Positions 51,304-61,504 are shown, counted from the first letter of the stretch. The stretch: 64,000 bases of DNA from Oceaniglobus ichthyenteri (GCF_003057885.1 NZ_QAGK01000003.1:248001-312000); one strand, 5' to 3'. Program-made: numbers and translations. The notes: a model not told the origin generated them from the sequence alone.

Positions 51304-52782
51304 ATGAATTTTACCCTGGCCATCGTTGGCCGCCCGAATGTGGGCAAATCCACGCTGTTCAACCGTCTGGTCGGCAAACGGCTGGCTTTGGTCGATGATC
51401 AACCCGGCGTCACCCGTGATCTGCGCGAAGGGGCCGCACGTCTGGGCGATCTGCGCTTTACCGTGATTGATTCGGCCGGCCTGGAAGAGGCAAGCGATGA
51501 TTCGCTTCAGGGCCGGATGCGGCGGTTGACCGAACGTGCCGTTGAGATGGCCGATGTCTGTCTGTTTGTCGTCGATGCGCGCACCGGCATTTTGCCGGCG
51601 GATGAGGTTTTTGCCGACATTCTGCGCAAAAAGAATTCGCACGTGATTTTGGCCGCAAACAAGGCCGAAGGCCGCGCCGCCGATGGTGGTGTGATCGAGG
51701 CATATTCCCTGGGCCTGGGCGAGCCGATCCGCATGTCTGCCGAACATGGCGAAGGCTTGAACGATCTGTACGAACAACTGCGCCCCCTGGCCGATCAATT
51801 TGCCCGGCGCGCCGCCGAAACCGCCGATGAAGCGCCGGAAATTGATGTGGATGTTGATGACGACGCGCCGCGCATCCCCACGAAAGCACGCCCCTTACAG
51901 GTGGCAGTGGTGGGGCGGCCCAATGCCGGTAAATCCACGCTGATCAATCAGTTTCTGGGCGAAGAGCGTCTTTTGACCGGCCCCGAAGCGGGCATCACCC
52001 GTGATGCAATTTCGGTCAATATGGATTGGCCGGGGGCCGATGGTGTGCCTGTGCCGGTGCGCCTGTTTGACACAGCCGGGATGCGCAAAAAGGCCAAGGT
52101 GCAGGAAAAGCTTGAAAAGCTGTCGGTGTCTGACGGTCTGCGCGCGGTAAAATTTGCCGAAGTCGTGGTGGTATTGCTGGATGTTGCGGTGCCGTTCGAA
52201 CAGCAGGATCTGCGCATTGCCGATCTGGCCGAGCGGGAAGGCCGCGCCGTTGTTGTGGCCGTGAACAAATGGGATATCGAAGACGATAAGAACAACAAGA
52301 TCAAGATGTTGCGCGAATCGTTCGAACGTTTGCTGCCGCAGTTGAAAGGCGCGCCATTGGTTACGGTGTCGGCCAAGACCGGCAAGGGGTTGGATCGTCT
52401 TCAGGCCGCCGTGATCAAAGCCCATGAAATTTGGAACCGCCGCGTCACCACGGCACAGTTGAACCGCTGGCTTACCGGCATGGTCGAGGCGCATCCGCCC
52501 CCCGCGCCCGGTGGGCGGCGGATCAAGCTGCGGTATATGACACAGGCCAAAACCCGGCCCCCCGGATTTGTGGTGATGTGTTCCTATCCCGATAAAATGC
52601 CCGCTAGTTACGAGCGGTATCTGGTCAATGGTTTGCGTCTGGATTTCGATATGCCGGGCACGCCGATCCGGCTGTGGTTTCGCGGGCAGGGCGAGGACAA
52701 CCCCTATAAGAACCGCACGAAGAGCACGCCATCACGCCTGCGCAAGCATCTTGGCAAAGGGCGCGCCGACGATAAAGGATAG
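51304..52782 (+). CDS. der: Ribosome-associated GTPase Der
   Basis: A double-GTPase protein that matures the 50S ribosomal subunit. The first domain has GRPNVGKST (residues 9-17) with its NKxE in ANKAEG; the second has GRPNAGKST at about 204-212 with VNKWDIED. A linker rich in acidic residues ([10 protein letters not shown]) separates them, and the C-terminal KH-like domain ends near residue 460 ([20 protein letters not shown]). At 492 residues the protein has normal length. Confidence 0.97.
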   Translation: MNFTLAIVGRPNVGKSTLFNRLVGKRLALVDDQPGVTRDLREGAARLGDLRFTVIDSAGLEEASDDSLQGRMRRLTERAVEMADVCLFVVDARTGILPADEVFADILRKKNSHVILAANKAEGRAADGGVIEAYSLGLGEPIRMSAEHGEGLNDLYEQLRPLADQFARRAAETADEAPEIDVDVDDDAPRIPTKARPLQVAVVGRPNAGKSTLINQFLGEERLLTGPEAGITRDAISVNMDWPGADGVPVPVRLFDTAGMRKKAKVQEKLEKLSVSDGLRAVKFAEVVVVLLDVAVPFEQQDLRIADLAEREGRAVVVAVNKWDIEDDKNNKIKMLRESFERLLPQLKGAPLVTVSAKTGKGLDRLQAAVIKAHEIWNRRVTTAQLNRWLTGMVEAHPPPAPGGRRIKLRYMTQAKTRPPGFVVMCSYPDKMPASYERYLVNGLRLDFDMPGTPIRLWFRGQGEDNPYKNRTKSTPSRLRKHLGKGRADDKG

Positions 52783-52833
52783 TGAAAATCGAACATTTCG
52801 GGCGGGTTCAATTAAACATTTCCGCCCGAGATA

Positions 52834-53526
52834 TCACTTTTGCTGCAATCTTAGCGCGGTCAAGACAGCGATCAGCGCGCCACCACCCAATGCCAGCGCC
52901 GTCAGGGCCCAGGACTGCGCCCAATTCTGCGCCGCGACAGCGATCAGCGCCCAGACGACAGCAGCGCCATAGGCCAGGCTGGGCCGGTGGCGGATGACCA
53001 ACGCGGCCAAGGCCAGCGCGCCCAAAAGACAGACAACCGACGCCGTCGTTTCCGACATCCAGCCGTATCCGGCAAACAACAGCCCCACCGCCACGAAACT
53101 GGCCGCGGTCAGCCACCCGGCATACAGCCCGATCGGCGCCTTGGCCCATAGTGTGTCGGTGGCCGGGGCGCGATCAAACGCCGCCAATGCGGCCAGAAGC
53201 ATGATCCAGATCATCACGGTGGCGATGATCGGGCTGATCAATGCCACAGGCAGCCAGGCCGCCCCAACCGCAAGTGACAGCGCAAGCGGCAAGCGCATCG
53301 GCTCCCACGTGGTATCTTCGCGGCGTTTCCACAGGCCGAATATGGCGCTGACGATCAGCCACAGATAGATCGGCCCCCAAATCGCAAAGGCATATCCGGC
53401 CGGTTGCACCGGCGGATCGATTTGCGGAATTGGATAGCGGTCAGGATCAAAGCCGCCAAATTCGGGGTTGAGAAAGGGCGAGATGGCAAAAGCCAAAGCC
53501 GCGAGAAGCAGGATGATCGATTTCAT
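52834..53526 (-). CDS. TspO/MBR-related membrane protein
   Basis: A 230-residue inner-membrane protein with six or seven hydrophobic spans. The motif PPVQPAGYAFAIWGPIYLW (about residues 38-56) is the most conserved part of the tryptophan-rich TspO/MBR-related family. True TspO is about 160 residues with five spans, so this is a longer relative; tetrapyrrole binding is not proven. The N terminus is a hydrophobic signal-like helix. It is convergent with der and lies downstream of serS on the same strand. Confidence 0.78.
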   Translation of the reverse strand: MKSIILLLAALAFAISPFLNPEFGGFDPDRYPIPQIDPPVQPAGYAFAIWGPIYLWLIVSAIFGLWKRREDTTWEPMRLPLALSLAVGAAWLPVALISPIIATVMIWIMLLAALAAFDRAPATDTLWAKAPIGLYAGWLTAASFVAVGLLFAGYGWMSETTASVVCLLGALALAALVIRHRPSLAYGAAVVWALIAVAAQNWAQSWALTALALGGGALIAVLTALRLQQK

Positions 53527-53604
53527 TTTGTTAAACCTAGTCCCGGTCGGCGGACGGTCAATATCGTTTGGCCATCCGCCCGTTTTTCACGGATATTGGT
53601 GCGG

Positions 53605-54888
53605 TTATTCGAATACGCCCTCAGCGGTGATCCGGGTTTTGCCGCCCAGATAGGGGTGCAGGGCATCGGGCAGGGTAACAGACCCATCGGCCTTTTGCCC
53701 GTTTTCCAGCACCGCAATCAGGCAACGCCCCACCGCCACCCCGGACCCGTTCAGCGTGTGCACATATGCCGGTTTGCCATCGGTTTTGACCCGTGCATTC
53801 ATCCGCCGCGCCTGAAAATCGCCGGTGTTCGAAACTGAACTGATCTCGCGATAGGTATTCTGGCCGGGCAACCACACCTCAAGATCGTGGGTGCGTCGCG
53901 CGCCAAACCCGGTGTCGCCTTCGCACAACAGCATCACCCGATAGGGCAGGCCCAGACGCTCCAGCACATTTTGCGCGCATTCGGTCATGCGCTGATGTTC
54001 GGCCTTGCTGTGTTCTGCCGCAGTGATGCTGACCATTTCGACCTTTTCAAACTGGTGTTGGCGCAGCATGCCGGTGGTGTCCTTGCCGGCACTGCCCGCC
54101 TCAGAGCGGAAGCACAGCGAATGCGCGGTCAGCCGGATCGGCAGTTGATCGGCCTCAAGCGTGGTGTCGCGCACGGTGTTGGTCAGGGTGACCTCGGAGG
54201 TGGGAATAAGCCACCAGCCGTTTGTGGTTTGGTAACTGTCATCTGCGAACTTGGGAAGCTGGTTGGTGCCATACATCGCCTCTTCGCGCACCAGAACCGG
54301 GGTGTTGGTTTCCTCAAGCCCGTGTTCGGTGGTGTGCATGTCCAGCATGAATTGCGCCAGGGCCCGGTGCAGCCGCGCCATGGCGCCACGCAGCACCACA
54401 AACCGGCTGCCCGACAGGGTGGCGGCGGTGTTGAAATCAAGGCCCCGCGCGGCAGGCAGTTGATAATGTTCGACCGGTTGAAAATCAAAACTGGCCGGGG
54501 TGCCCCAGCTGTGGATTTTCTGGTTGTCGGTGTCATCGCGGCCCGGCGGCACGTCATCGTCCATGATATTGGGCAGCGTCAGCAGAAGATCGGCCAGCTG
54601 TTGATCCAGCGCCTTGGCCTGGGTCTCCATATCGCTGACTTCGGTTTTTTTGGCGGCAACCGTGGCGCGCAACTGTTCAAACAGTGCCTCATCGCCCGCT
54701 GCCTTGGCTTGCCCTACCTGTTTGCTGGCGGCGTTCTGTTCGGCCCTGGCGGTTTCGGCGGCGTGAATTGCGGCGCGGCGGGCATTGTCAATGTCCAATA
54801 CCTGCGCCGACACGCCCGTCAAACCCCGGCGCCCCATGGCGGCCTCAAACGTTTCGGGATGTTCGCGGATGGTGCGGATATCGTGCAT
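53605..54888 (-). CDS. serS: Seryl-tRNA synthetase
   Basis: Charges tRNA-Ser and tRNA-Sec in the cytoplasm. The 427-residue class II enzyme has an N-terminal helical tRNA-binding arm (residues 25-105, rich in Ala, Glu, Lys), motif 2 ([22 protein letters not shown]), and motif 3 near the end ([15 protein letters not shown]). Length is standard. Although SerS can also charge tRNA-Sec, the formate dehydrogenase here uses Cys, so no Sec need is implied. Confidence 0.98.
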   Translation of the reverse strand: MHDIRTIREHPETFEAAMGRRGLTGVSAQVLDIDNARRAAIHAAETARAEQNAASKQVGQAKAAGDEALFEQLRATVAAKKTEVSDMETQAKALDQQLADLLLTLPNIMDDDVPPGRDDTDNQKIHSWGTPASFDFQPVEHYQLPAARGLDFNTAATLSGSRFVVLRGAMARLHRALAQFMLDMHTTEHGLEETNTPVLVREEAMYGTNQLPKFADDSYQTTNGWWLIPTSEVTLTNTVRDTTLEADQLPIRLTAHSLCFRSEAGSAGKDTTGMLRQHQFEKVEMVSITAAEHSKAEHQRMTECAQNVLERLGLPYRVMLLCEGDTGFGARRTHDLEVWLPGQNTYREISSVSNTGDFQARRMNARVKTDGKPAYVHTLNGSGVAVGRCLIAVLENGQKADGSVTLPDALHPYLGGKTRITAEGVFE

Positions 54889-54921
54889 GGCTAAAGTCCT
54901 GTTCCGAGTCGGTTTTGCGGG

Positions 54922-55116
54922 TTATGGCGCGGATTTGCGTGGGGTGTAACCGATTTTCCGCAGCAAACCCGCCAAATCCAACGATATCTCACAATGGGGC
55001 AGGTTGGTCATTTGTAAACCTGTGTCGGAGCGCCAAAGCCACGCGTGCCGCTCTGACGGGGTCACATGCGCGGTGAATTGCAAAAAATCCGCCGCGCCCC
55101 TTGCTTGCCAAGCCAT
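54922..55116 (-). CDS. Possible small hypothetical protein
   Basis: A 64-residue minus-strand frame starting MAWQARGAADFLQF, with codon use similar to real genes and a coherent end (LLRKIGYTPRKSAP). A weak ribosome site (GGGTGA) precedes the ATG. It lies between serS and yajC, in the opposite direction to yajC. Not recognised; it may be spurious because the region must also hold the yajC promoter. Confidence 0.35.
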   Translation of the reverse strand: MAWQARGAADFLQFTAHVTPSERHAWLWRSDTGLQMTNLPHCEISLDLAGLLRKIGYTPRKSAP

Positions 55117-55189
55117 TCACCCACAGATAGGGTGCGCGACGATGCGAATGGGGCCCTCGGGCCTTGGCTTTTTATCGAGGGACCAAACC

Positions 55190-55513
55190 ATGTTTGTAAC
55201 GCCTGCTTATGCGCAAGCGGCCGGAGGCGCCGCCAGTGCCTTTACCAGCTTTGTACCACTGATTCTGATCTTTGCGATCATGTATTTCCTGTTGATCCGC
55301 CCTCAGCAGAAAAAGCTTAAAAATCATCAAAAGATGGTCGCAGATCTGCGCCGGGGCGATCAGATTGTCACCGCTGGTGGGCTGATTGGCAAAGTGTCCA
55401 AGGTCAAGGACGATAGCGAAGTCGAGGTTGAACTGGCCGAAGGCATCAAGGTGCGCGTTGTCCGTGCGACGATCAGCCAGGTTTTGAACAAAACCGAACC
55501 TGCCGCTTCTTAA
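55190..55513 (+). CDS. yajC: Preprotein translocase subunit YajC
   Basis: A 107-residue inner-membrane protein that associates with SecDF. Its single span is FVPLILIFAIMYFLLIRPQQKK (residues about 18-39), followed by the conserved cytoplasmic beta-domain (QIVTAGGLIGKVSKVKDDSEVEVELAEGIKVRVVRATI). I use the start MFVTPAYAQAAGG with a GAGGGA ribosome site; earlier in-frame codons lie in non-coding-looking DNA. Confidence 0.95.
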   Translation: MFVTPAYAQAAGGAASAFTSFVPLILIFAIMYFLLIRPQQKKLKNHQKMVADLRRGDQIVTAGGLIGKVSKVKDDSEVEVELAEGIKVRVVRATISQVLNKTEPAAS

Positions 55514-55539
55514 TCTACTGATAACAAGGGGCGTCTTTG

Positions 55540-57201
55540 ATGCTGACGATTTCGGCCTGGAAGCGATTCCTGATTTGGGTGGTGATTGCCACAGGGCTTA
55601 TCTTTGCGCTGCCCAACGGGTTTTATACCCGGGTTGAGCGGCACAATGATGCCTTGGCCGAGATTGAGCAGTTGGGCGCCACCCCCGCCCGGCAAGAGGC
55701 GGTCGCCGCCTGGCCCAACTGGATGCCTGCGACCCTTGTGAACCTGGGGCTGGATTTGCGCGGTGGCGCGCATCTGCTGGCCGAGGTCAATGTAACCGAG
55801 GTGTATGCCGACCGGTTGGACGGTATGTGGCCCGAAGTGCGCGACGCTCTGCGCGACGCCCGTGATCAGGTCGGTACAATCCGGCGGATCGAAAGCGATC
55901 CTGACGTTCTGGCTTTGCGTATTTCACAACCTGAAAACATGGCGCGCGCCTTGGAAATCGTTCGCGCTTTGGCGCAACCCGTGGTCACGCTGACCGGTGC
56001 GGGCGCGCGTGACATCGTGGTCGCGGGCGAGAATGACGTGATCACCGTGCGCCTGACCGAACAGGAACAGGCCGCCACCGACGATCGCACCATGAAACAG
56101 TCGGTGGAAATCATCCGCCGCCGGGTCGATGAGGTGGGCACGCGGGAGCCGACCATTCAACGCCAGGGTGCCGACCGTATCCTGATTCAGGTGCCCGGCA
56201 TCGGCAGCGCGGGCGAGTTGAAAGAACTGATCGGAACCACCGCACAATTGACATTTCATCCCGTCGTTGGCCGCACCGCCGATGCCGCACAGCGCCCCGG
56301 CGCGCGGCAGGTGATTTATCCGTCGATTGATGAGCCGGGCGTGTTCTATATCATGGAACAAACTCCGGTCGTGACCGGCGAAGAATTGGTTGATGCACAG
56401 CCCAGTTTTGATCAAAATGGACGTCCGGCGGTCAGTTTCCGGTTCAACCCCAGCGGTGCGCGTAAATTCGGCGATTACACGGCCGAAAATATCGGATCAC
56501 CCTTTGCCATCGTTCTGGACGAAGAGGTAATCAGCGCGCCGGTGATTCAAAGCCATATTCCCGGCGGCAGCGGCATCATCACCGGGCAGTTCGGGGTTGA
56601 GGAATCAACGAACCTTGCGGTTTTGCTGCGTGCCGGGGCCTTGCCCGCAGGCATGACATTTCTGGAAGAACGCACCATCGGCCCCGAACTCGGCCAAGAC
56701 AGCATCAACGCCGGGCGGATCGCGTCAATCGTGGCCTTCTCTGGCGTGCTGGTCTTTATGGCGCTAAGTTATGGATTGTTCGGCATTTTTGCCAATATTG
56801 CATTGATCCTGAACGTGGGTCTGTTGTTCGGCTTGCTCAGCATGATTGGCGCGACGCTGACGTTGCCCGGCATTGCCGGCATCGTGCTGACCATCGGCAT
56901 GGCGGTGGATGCGAACGTATTGGTGTTTGAACGTATCCGCGAAGAACTGAAAACCGCCAGAGGCCCGGCGCGCGCGATTGAGTTGGGTTATGAAAAAGCG
57001 CTAAGCGCGATTGTGGATGCCAATATCACCACATTCATCATTTCGGTGATCCTGTTCACCCTTGGGTCGGGGCCGGTTCGCGGATTTTCGATTACTTTGG
57101 GGCTGGGCATCATGACATCGGTATTCACGGCCATTTTCGTCACACGATTGTTCGTCGTCATGTGGTTTGAACGCCGCCGCCCTAAAACGATTGAGGTTTA
57201 A
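55540..57201 (+). CDS. secD: Protein translocase subunit SecD
   Basis: With SecF, pulls proteins across the inner membrane using the proton gradient. The 553-residue protein has an N-terminal span (KRFLIWVVIATGLIFALPNGFY), a large periplasmic region with the P1 base (NLGLDLRGGAHLLAEV) and the P1 head (about 230-350), then five C-terminal spans including GMAVDANVLVFERIREELK. I start at ATG rather than the TTG just before it. It is 26 bases downstream of yajC and one base before secF. Confidence 0.97.
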   Translation: MLTISAWKRFLIWVVIATGLIFALPNGFYTRVERHNDALAEIEQLGATPARQEAVAAWPNWMPATLVNLGLDLRGGAHLLAEVNVTEVYADRLDGMWPEVRDALRDARDQVGTIRRIESDPDVLALRISQPENMARALEIVRALAQPVVTLTGAGARDIVVAGENDVITVRLTEQEQAATDDRTMKQSVEIIRRRVDEVGTREPTIQRQGADRILIQVPGIGSAGELKELIGTTAQLTFHPVVGRTADAAQRPGARQVIYPSIDEPGVFYIMEQTPVVTGEELVDAQPSFDQNGRPAVSFRFNPSGARKFGDYTAENIGSPFAIVLDEEVISAPVIQSHIPGGSGIITGQFGVEESTNLAVLLRAGALPAGMTFLEERTIGPELGQDSINAGRIASIVAFSGVLVFMALSYGLFGIFANIALILNVGLLFGLLSMIGATLTLPGIAGIVLTIGMAVDANVLVFERIREELKTARGPARAIELGYEKALSAIVDANITTFIISVILFTLGSGPVRGFSITLGLGIMTSVFTAIFVTRLFVVMWFERRRPKTIEV

Positions 57202-57202
57202 G

Positions 57203-58165
57203 ATGCGTCTGCGCCTGGCCCCCGACAATACGAATTTCGATTTCTTCAAACACCGCAAGCTGACCTTTGGCGGCTCTTGTGTGGCGATGGTTTTGTCTGT
57301 TGTCGTCTGGTTGATGATGGGTCTGAACTTTGGCATCGATTTCAAGGGCGGCACCACGATCCGTACCGAAAGCGTACAGGTGGTGGATGTGGGCGCCTAT
57401 CGCGCAGCCCTTGATCCTCTGGATCTGGGCGATGTCACGATAACCCAGGTGTTCGACCCAACCTTTGGCGCAGATCAGAATGTGGCGATGATCCGCATCC
57501 AATCCCAGGATGGACAGGAAAGTGTCGGCGCCGATCTGGTGGTGGCTGTCGGTGAGGCGCTGAAAACGGTTGATCCGACGATCACCTTTCCGTCGGTTGA
57601 ATCTGTTGGCCCAAAAGTATCGGGCGAATTGATCATGACCGCGCTTTTGGCAGTGGGCGTGTCGTTGGCGGCGATCCTGTTTTACATCTGGTTGCGGTTT
57701 GAGTGGCAGTTTTCGGTAGGCGCGGTTTTTGCCCTGTTTCATGATGTCATTCTGACTGTGGGGATATTTTCACTGCTGCAAATCCGGTTTGATCTGGCAA
57801 CCATTGCCGCGCTTTTGACGATCATCGGGTATTCGATCAACGACACCGTGGTGATATTTGACCGGCTGCGCGAAAACCTGATCAAATTCCGCAAGCGGGA
57901 TTTGCAGGACGTGATGAACCTGTCGGTCAATGAAACCCTCAGCCGCACATTGATGACTTCGGGCACCACCCTGTTGGCGCTGATTGCCCTTCTTATTCTG
58001 GGCGGCGATGTTATTCGGGGCTTTGTCTTTGCCATTACCTGGGGTGTTGTTGTCGGAACCTACAGCTCGGTTTTTGTGGCCAAGAATGTGGTGTTGATGT
58101 TGGGTGTCAACCGTGATGACAAGCCGGCCGACAAAGGCAACCAATTCGCCGATATCGAGGCCTGA
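57203..58165 (+). CDS. secF: Protein translocase subunit SecF
   Basis: Partner of SecD: 320 residues with six spans. The first span and motif (VVWLMMGLNFGIDFKGGTTIRTE) and the late GYSINDTVVIFDRLRENL helix are diagnostic. The start MRLRLAPDNTNFDFFKHRK lies one base after the secD stop codon; a longer in-frame version inside secD is ruled out by this arrangement. Confidence 0.97.
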   Translation: MRLRLAPDNTNFDFFKHRKLTFGGSCVAMVLSVVVWLMMGLNFGIDFKGGTTIRTESVQVVDVGAYRAALDPLDLGDVTITQVFDPTFGADQNVAMIRIQSQDGQESVGADLVVAVGEALKTVDPTITFPSVESVGPKVSGELIMTALLAVGVSLAAILFYIWLRFEWQFSVGAVFALFHDVILTVGIFSLLQIRFDLATIAALLTIIGYSINDTVVIFDRLRENLIKFRKRDLQDVMNLSVNETLSRTLMTSGTTLLALIALLILGGDVIRGFVFAITWGVVVGTYSSVFVAKNVVLMLGVNRDDKPADKGNQFADIEA

Positions 58166-58240
58166 CAGGACCAGCCAAACAGCGATCGGCATTCTGAGCA
58201 AGAAACAACCAGCGGCACGTTAAGCGGAAAGGGCGATTTC

Positions 58241-58594
58241 ATGCGATTGAACGAGATAAAATTCGACGACGCACGCCCGATTGATGGGTATGGCCCCGGT
58301 TTTTTTCGGGTGGCTGGACAGCTGTTTGAGGGTGACGTGTTTGTGTCGCCCAGCGGGGTTCAGCCGTGGGATGGTTACGGCGATGCCGCCATGCTGATCC
58401 GGGCGCGGGATGAATTGGATGTGGTTTTCATTGGCACAGGGGGCGAGGTGGCCCATGTGCCAACCGCCTTTCGCGCCGCGCTGGAAGAGGCGGGATTGGG
58501 CGTTGAAACCATGGCCAGCCCGGCCGCATGCCGCACCTATAACGTGCTGCTGAGCGAGGGGCGCCGGGTTGGCGTGGCCCTTTTTGCCGTCTGA
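58241..58594 (+). CDS. Mth938-like domain protein
   Basis: A 117-residue cytoplasmic protein of the Mth938 (DUF498) fold, homologous in part to the human mitochondrial factor NDUFAF3. Recognisable parts are [22 protein letters not shown] and [27 protein letters not shown]. It lies between secF and ccmA, the same position as the small gene preceding the helABC genes in Rhodobacter. Its TGA lies inside the start of ccmA. Specific role unknown; assembly of membrane complexes is plausible. Confidence 0.88.
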   Translation: MRLNEIKFDDARPIDGYGPGFFRVAGQLFEGDVFVSPSGVQPWDGYGDAAMLIRARDELDVVFIGTGGEVAHVPTAFRAALEEAGLGVETMASPAACRTYNVLLSEGRRVGVALFAV

Positions 58595-59204
58595 TCCAAT
58601 TCTGTCCCTGCGCGCGATTGCGGTGACGCGGGGCGGTGTGCCTGTCCTTTCCGACGTATCCTTTGATCTGGGCGCGGGCGAAGCGGTGATTTTGCGCGGG
58701 CCAAATGGATCGGGCAAAACGACCCTGCTGCGCACGATCGCCCGATTACAACCGCCGCTAAGCGGCGAAATCTTGGGCGAGGTCGATGACATCGCCTATG
58801 CCGCCCATGCCGACGGGATCAAGGGCGCGCTGAGTGTTGCAGAAAACCTGCGGTTCTGGGCGGATGTGTTCGGAACCGGTGCGATTGACGCGGCATTGTC
58901 TGCGTTTGATCTGCGCGGGTTGCGCGACCGCGCGGCGCAACACCTTTCGGCCGGGCAAAAGCGCCGGTTGGGTCTGGCGCGGTTACTGGTCACGGGCCGA
59001 CGGATCTGGGCATTGGACGAGCCGACCGTTTCGTTGGACGCGGCCAGTGTCGCATTGTTTGCCGATGCGTTGCAGGGGCATCTGACGGCGGGGGGCGCGG
59101 CGATAATCGCGACCCATATCGATCTGGGGTTTGATGCACGGGTGATTGATGTGTCGGCGTTTCGCGCCGTGGCGTGCGATGATTTCGACGGTGCATTCCT
59201 ATGA
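58584..59204 (+). CDS. ccmA: Heme exporter ATP-binding protein CcmA
   Basis: ATPase subunit of the CcmABCD complex that releases heme-loaded CcmE during cytochrome c maturation. The 206-residue protein has Walker [10 protein letters not shown], the signature LSAGQKRRL and Walker B WALDEPT. The start is not an ATG: TTG at 58584 gives [18 protein letters not shown], which matches family N termini; another TTG is five codons upstream. The start overlaps the end of the Mth938 gene, so translation is coupled. Like other CcmA proteins it lacks an extended C terminus. Confidence 0.93.
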   Translation: MPSDPILSLRAIAVTRGGVPVLSDVSFDLGAGEAVILRGPNGSGKTTLLRTIARLQPPLSGEILGEVDDIAYAAHADGIKGALSVAENLRFWADVFGTGAIDAALSAFDLRGLRDRAAQHLSAGQKRRLGLARLLVTGRRIWALDEPTVSLDAASVALFADALQGHLTAGGAAIIATHIDLGFDARVIDVSAFRAVACDDFDGAFL

Positions 59205-59857
59205 TTCGTCTGGTGTTGCGCGATCTGGCCCTTGCGGTGCGGGCGGGGGGCGGTTTTGGCCTTGGCCTTGCGTTTTTTCTCATTGTGGTGGTGTTGGTTC
59301 CGTTTGCCTTGGGGCCGGAAACCACGCTGTTGGCGGTAATCGCACCGGGGGTTTTATGGTTGGGCGCATTATTGGCCTGCCTGCTGTCGCTCGACCGGAT
59401 TTTTGCGTTGGATTTCGAAGACGGTACATTGGATTTGCTGGCCTGTGCGCCAGTGCCGCTTGAGGGGGTTGTGGCCGCCAAGGCCGCGGCCCATTGGATC
59501 ACGACGGGCCTGCCGTTAACCTTGGCGGCCCCGATCCTGGGGGTGTTGTTGAATCTGCCGGGGCCGGGATTTTGGTGGTTGGTGATATCACTTGCGATCG
59601 GCACGCCGGCATTAAGCATGATTGGCGCATTTGGCGCGGCGCTGACGGTGGGTTTGCGGCGCGGCGGGCTTTTGCTGTCTTTATTGGTTTTGCCGCTGTA
59701 TGTGCCGACCCTGATTTTTGGTGCCGAAGTGGCGCGGCGCGGCGCGGTTGCGATGACCTTGGAGGCGCCGCTGTTGTTGCTGGCCGGAATTACCTTGGGG
59801 GTTCTGGCGCTGCTGCCCTTTGCCGCAGCCGCGGCATTGCGGATCAATTTGCGGTGA
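59201..59857 (+). CDS. ccmB: Heme exporter permease CcmB
   Basis: A 218-residue inner-membrane protein with six spans, the permease-like partner of CcmA. Conserved segments include the N-terminal [17 protein letters not shown], then [27 protein letters not shown] and the later [12 protein letters not shown]. The ATG overlaps the ccmA stop by four bases. A 133-base gap with no gene separates it from ccmC. Confidence 0.94.
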   Translation: MIRLVLRDLALAVRAGGGFGLGLAFFLIVVVLVPFALGPETTLLAVIAPGVLWLGALLACLLSLDRIFALDFEDGTLDLLACAPVPLEGVVAAKAAAHWITTGLPLTLAAPILGVLLNLPGPGFWWLVISLAIGTPALSMIGAFGAALTVGLRRGGLLLSLLVLPLYVPTLIFGAEVARRGAVAMTLEAPLLLLAGITLGVLALLPFAAAAALRINLR

Positions 59858-59990
59858 CAGGCATTGGGTTTGCCGCTTTATAGGCTAAATATCGGTCTTG
59901 TGGTGATTTGGGTCTTGGCCTTTGGCGGGGAAGTTGAAAGCAGAAATTTGCAGGGTTGAGTGCCCTTGGTGTGCAGAGTAGGGAAGAACC

Positions 59991-60719
59991 ATGTCATTGT
60001 GGGAATATGCCAATCCGGCCAAATTCATGGGCCTGAGCGCGCGGGTTTTGCCCGTTGTTGCAGTGCTGTCTGGTGTCTGTCTGGCGGTTGGGTTGATCTG
60101 GGGGTTCTTTCTGACGCCCGATGATTTCCGTCAGGGATCGACCGTGAAAATCATCTACCTGCATGTGCCCTCGGCAATGATGGCGATCAATGCCTGGGTG
60201 ATGATGCTGGTTGCTTCGCTGATCTGGTTGATCCGCCGACATCACGTAAGCGCCTTGGCGGCCCGGGCGGCGGCGCCAGTGGGCATGGTGATGACCCTGA
60301 TTGCCTTGGCCACAGGGGCGATTTGGGGGCAACCGATGTGGGGCACATGGTGGGCGTGGGATCCGCGGTTGACCTCGTTTCTGATCCTGTTTCTGTTTTA
60401 TCTGGGCTACATCGCCCTGTGGGAAGCGATAGAAGACCCAGACACAGCGGCAGATTTGACCAGTGTTCTGTGCCTGGTCGGGTCGGTGTTCGCGGCGCTT
60501 TCACGCTATGCGGTGAATTTCTGGAACCAAGGGTTGCACCAGGGCGCGTCGTTGTCCCTCGACAAGAAAGAGAATGTGTCCGATGTGTTCTGGTTTCCGC
60601 TGTTGGTGTGCATTGCGGGGTTTGTTTTGTTGTTTCTGGCGCTGGTGTTGATGCGCACCCGCACGGAAATCAGGTCGCGGCGGCTTCATGCGCTGCGCAT
60701 GCGGGCGCGGATGGGATGA
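59991..60719 (+). CDS. ccmC: Heme handling protein CcmC
   Basis: Transfers heme to the chaperone CcmE in the periplasm. The 242-residue protein has six spans, a WWD domain (WGQPMWGTWWAWDPRLTS) that binds heme, and flanking His ligands in KIIYLHVPSAMMA and LHQGASLSL. The family's FWFPLLVCIAGFV end is present. Its TGA overlaps the ccmD ATG. Confidence 0.96.
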   Translation: MSLWEYANPAKFMGLSARVLPVVAVLSGVCLAVGLIWGFFLTPDDFRQGSTVKIIYLHVPSAMMAINAWVMMLVASLIWLIRRHHVSALAARAAAPVGMVMTLIALATGAIWGQPMWGTWWAWDPRLTSFLILFLFYLGYIALWEAIEDPDTAADLTSVLCLVGSVFAALSRYAVNFWNQGLHQGASLSLDKKENVSDVFWFPLLVCIAGFVLLFLALVLMRTRTEIRSRRLHALRMRARMG

Positions 60720-60871
60720 TGCCGGACTTGGGGAAATATGCGGCCGAGGTTTTGACGGCCTATGGGGCGTCGGCGGTTTTGATCGTGGCGCTGGTTTGGA
60801 TGAGCTGGGCGCGCGGCGCCAAGGTGAAACGACAGTTGGCCGAGGCCGAGAAAGAGGCGCGCAATGGCTAA
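60716..60871 (+). CDS. ccmD: Heme exporter small subunit CcmD
   Basis: A 51-residue single-span protein (MMPDLGKYAAEVLTAYGASA, then VLIVALVWMSWARG) with a charged C-terminal tail (KRQLAEAEKEARN), as in the CcmD family. It adapts CcmE to CcmABC. The ATG overlaps the ccmC stop (ATGA) and the end overlaps ccmG by eight bases. The order matches that of Rhodobacter hel genes with a small unnamed frame between helC and helX. Confidence 0.9.
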   Translation: MMPDLGKYAAEVLTAYGASAVLIVALVWMSWARGAKVKRQLAEAEKEARNG

Positions 60872-61400
60872 GTTCTCTCCGCTGATGGTGGCGCCGCCCC
60901 TGATTTTTGCCGGGCTGGCGGCAATGATGTTTTTCGGCATGTATCGTGATGACCCCGACAGCCTGCCTTCGGTGTTTGAAGGCAAGGCGGCGCCGGAAAT
61001 CGCGGCCGAGCCGTTGGGCGATCTGGCAACCTTCGACCGTTCGGTTCTGAACGAGCCGGGCGTCAAGATCGTGAATTTTTTTGCCAGCTGGTGCGCGCCG
61101 TGCCGGGCCGAACACCCGGCCTTGATTGAGCTGGCGAAGACGGTGCCGGTTTATGGCGTCAATCGCGATGTGACCGAAAAAGATGCCATGGGGTTTCTTG
61201 ACGAATTGGGAAATCCCTACAAGGCGGTGACCTATGATCCGGGCGGGCGCAAAAGCCTGGATTGGGGCGTTTACGGTCTGCCCGAGACATTTGTGATCGA
61301 TGGTAAGGGCAACGTCGTGCTGCGCTTTGCCGGGCCTATCCAGCGGGTCATGGACAGCACGATTTGGCCCGCGGTGCAAAAGGCCGGTCAGCCGGAATAG
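60864..61400 (+). CDS. ccmG: Thiol:disulfide interchange protein CcmG (DsbE type)
   Basis: A periplasmic, membrane-anchored thioredoxin-like protein of 178 residues that keeps apocytochrome c thiols reduced. The anchor is the N-terminal span (LMVAPPLIFAGLAAMMFFG), the active site is WCAPC (Cys77 and Cys80), and the cis-Pro is in YGLPETFVID. The CcmG-type GVNRDV and DPGGRKSLDWGVYG segments are present. It is last in the ccm run and converges on a 38-residue gene. Confidence 0.96.
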   Translation: MAKFSPLMVAPPLIFAGLAAMMFFGMYRDDPDSLPSVFEGKAAPEIAAEPLGDLATFDRSVLNEPGVKIVNFFASWCAPCRAEHPALIELAKTVPVYGVNRDVTEKDAMGFLDELGNPYKAVTYDPGGRKSLDWGVYGLPETFVIDGKGNVVLRFAGPIQRVMDSTIWPAVQKAGQPE

Positions 61401-61504
61401 GCGAAGAACGCCATCAACCCAAGAAATAACAGTGTTTCCATCAACGGCAGCGGCATGTCTAGTCGCCGAGTTGCCGCGCGAATGCGGTTTATTTTTGTCA
61501 TCAT
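61388..61504 (-). CDS. 38-residue membrane protein
   Basis: Read directly from the minus strand: ATG ATG ACA AAA ATA AAC to a TGA that lies 13 bases inside the ccmG end. The product starts MMTKINRIRAATRRLDMPLP and continues with a hydrophobic stretch (METLLFLGLMAFFAYSG) to the C terminus: a basic amphipathic segment and a single short span. A GGGGG ribosome-like run precedes the ATG pair. Too short for most gene finders. Function unknown; the convergent position gives no context clue. Confidence 0.6.
   Translation of the reverse strand: MMTKINRIRAATRRLDMPLPLMETLLFLGLMAFFAYSG

Noticed and set aside
52796-52829. Inverted repeat CGGGCGG...CCGCCCG between der and the TspO-like gene
   Set aside because: A 16-base AT-rich loop and no U-tract make it a poor intrinsic terminator; noted but not listed as a feature.
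55152-55173. GGCCC/GGGCC followed by TTGGCTTTTT before yajC as an attenuator
   Set aside because: The loop is only two bases and the T run is offset from the stem; too weak to call.
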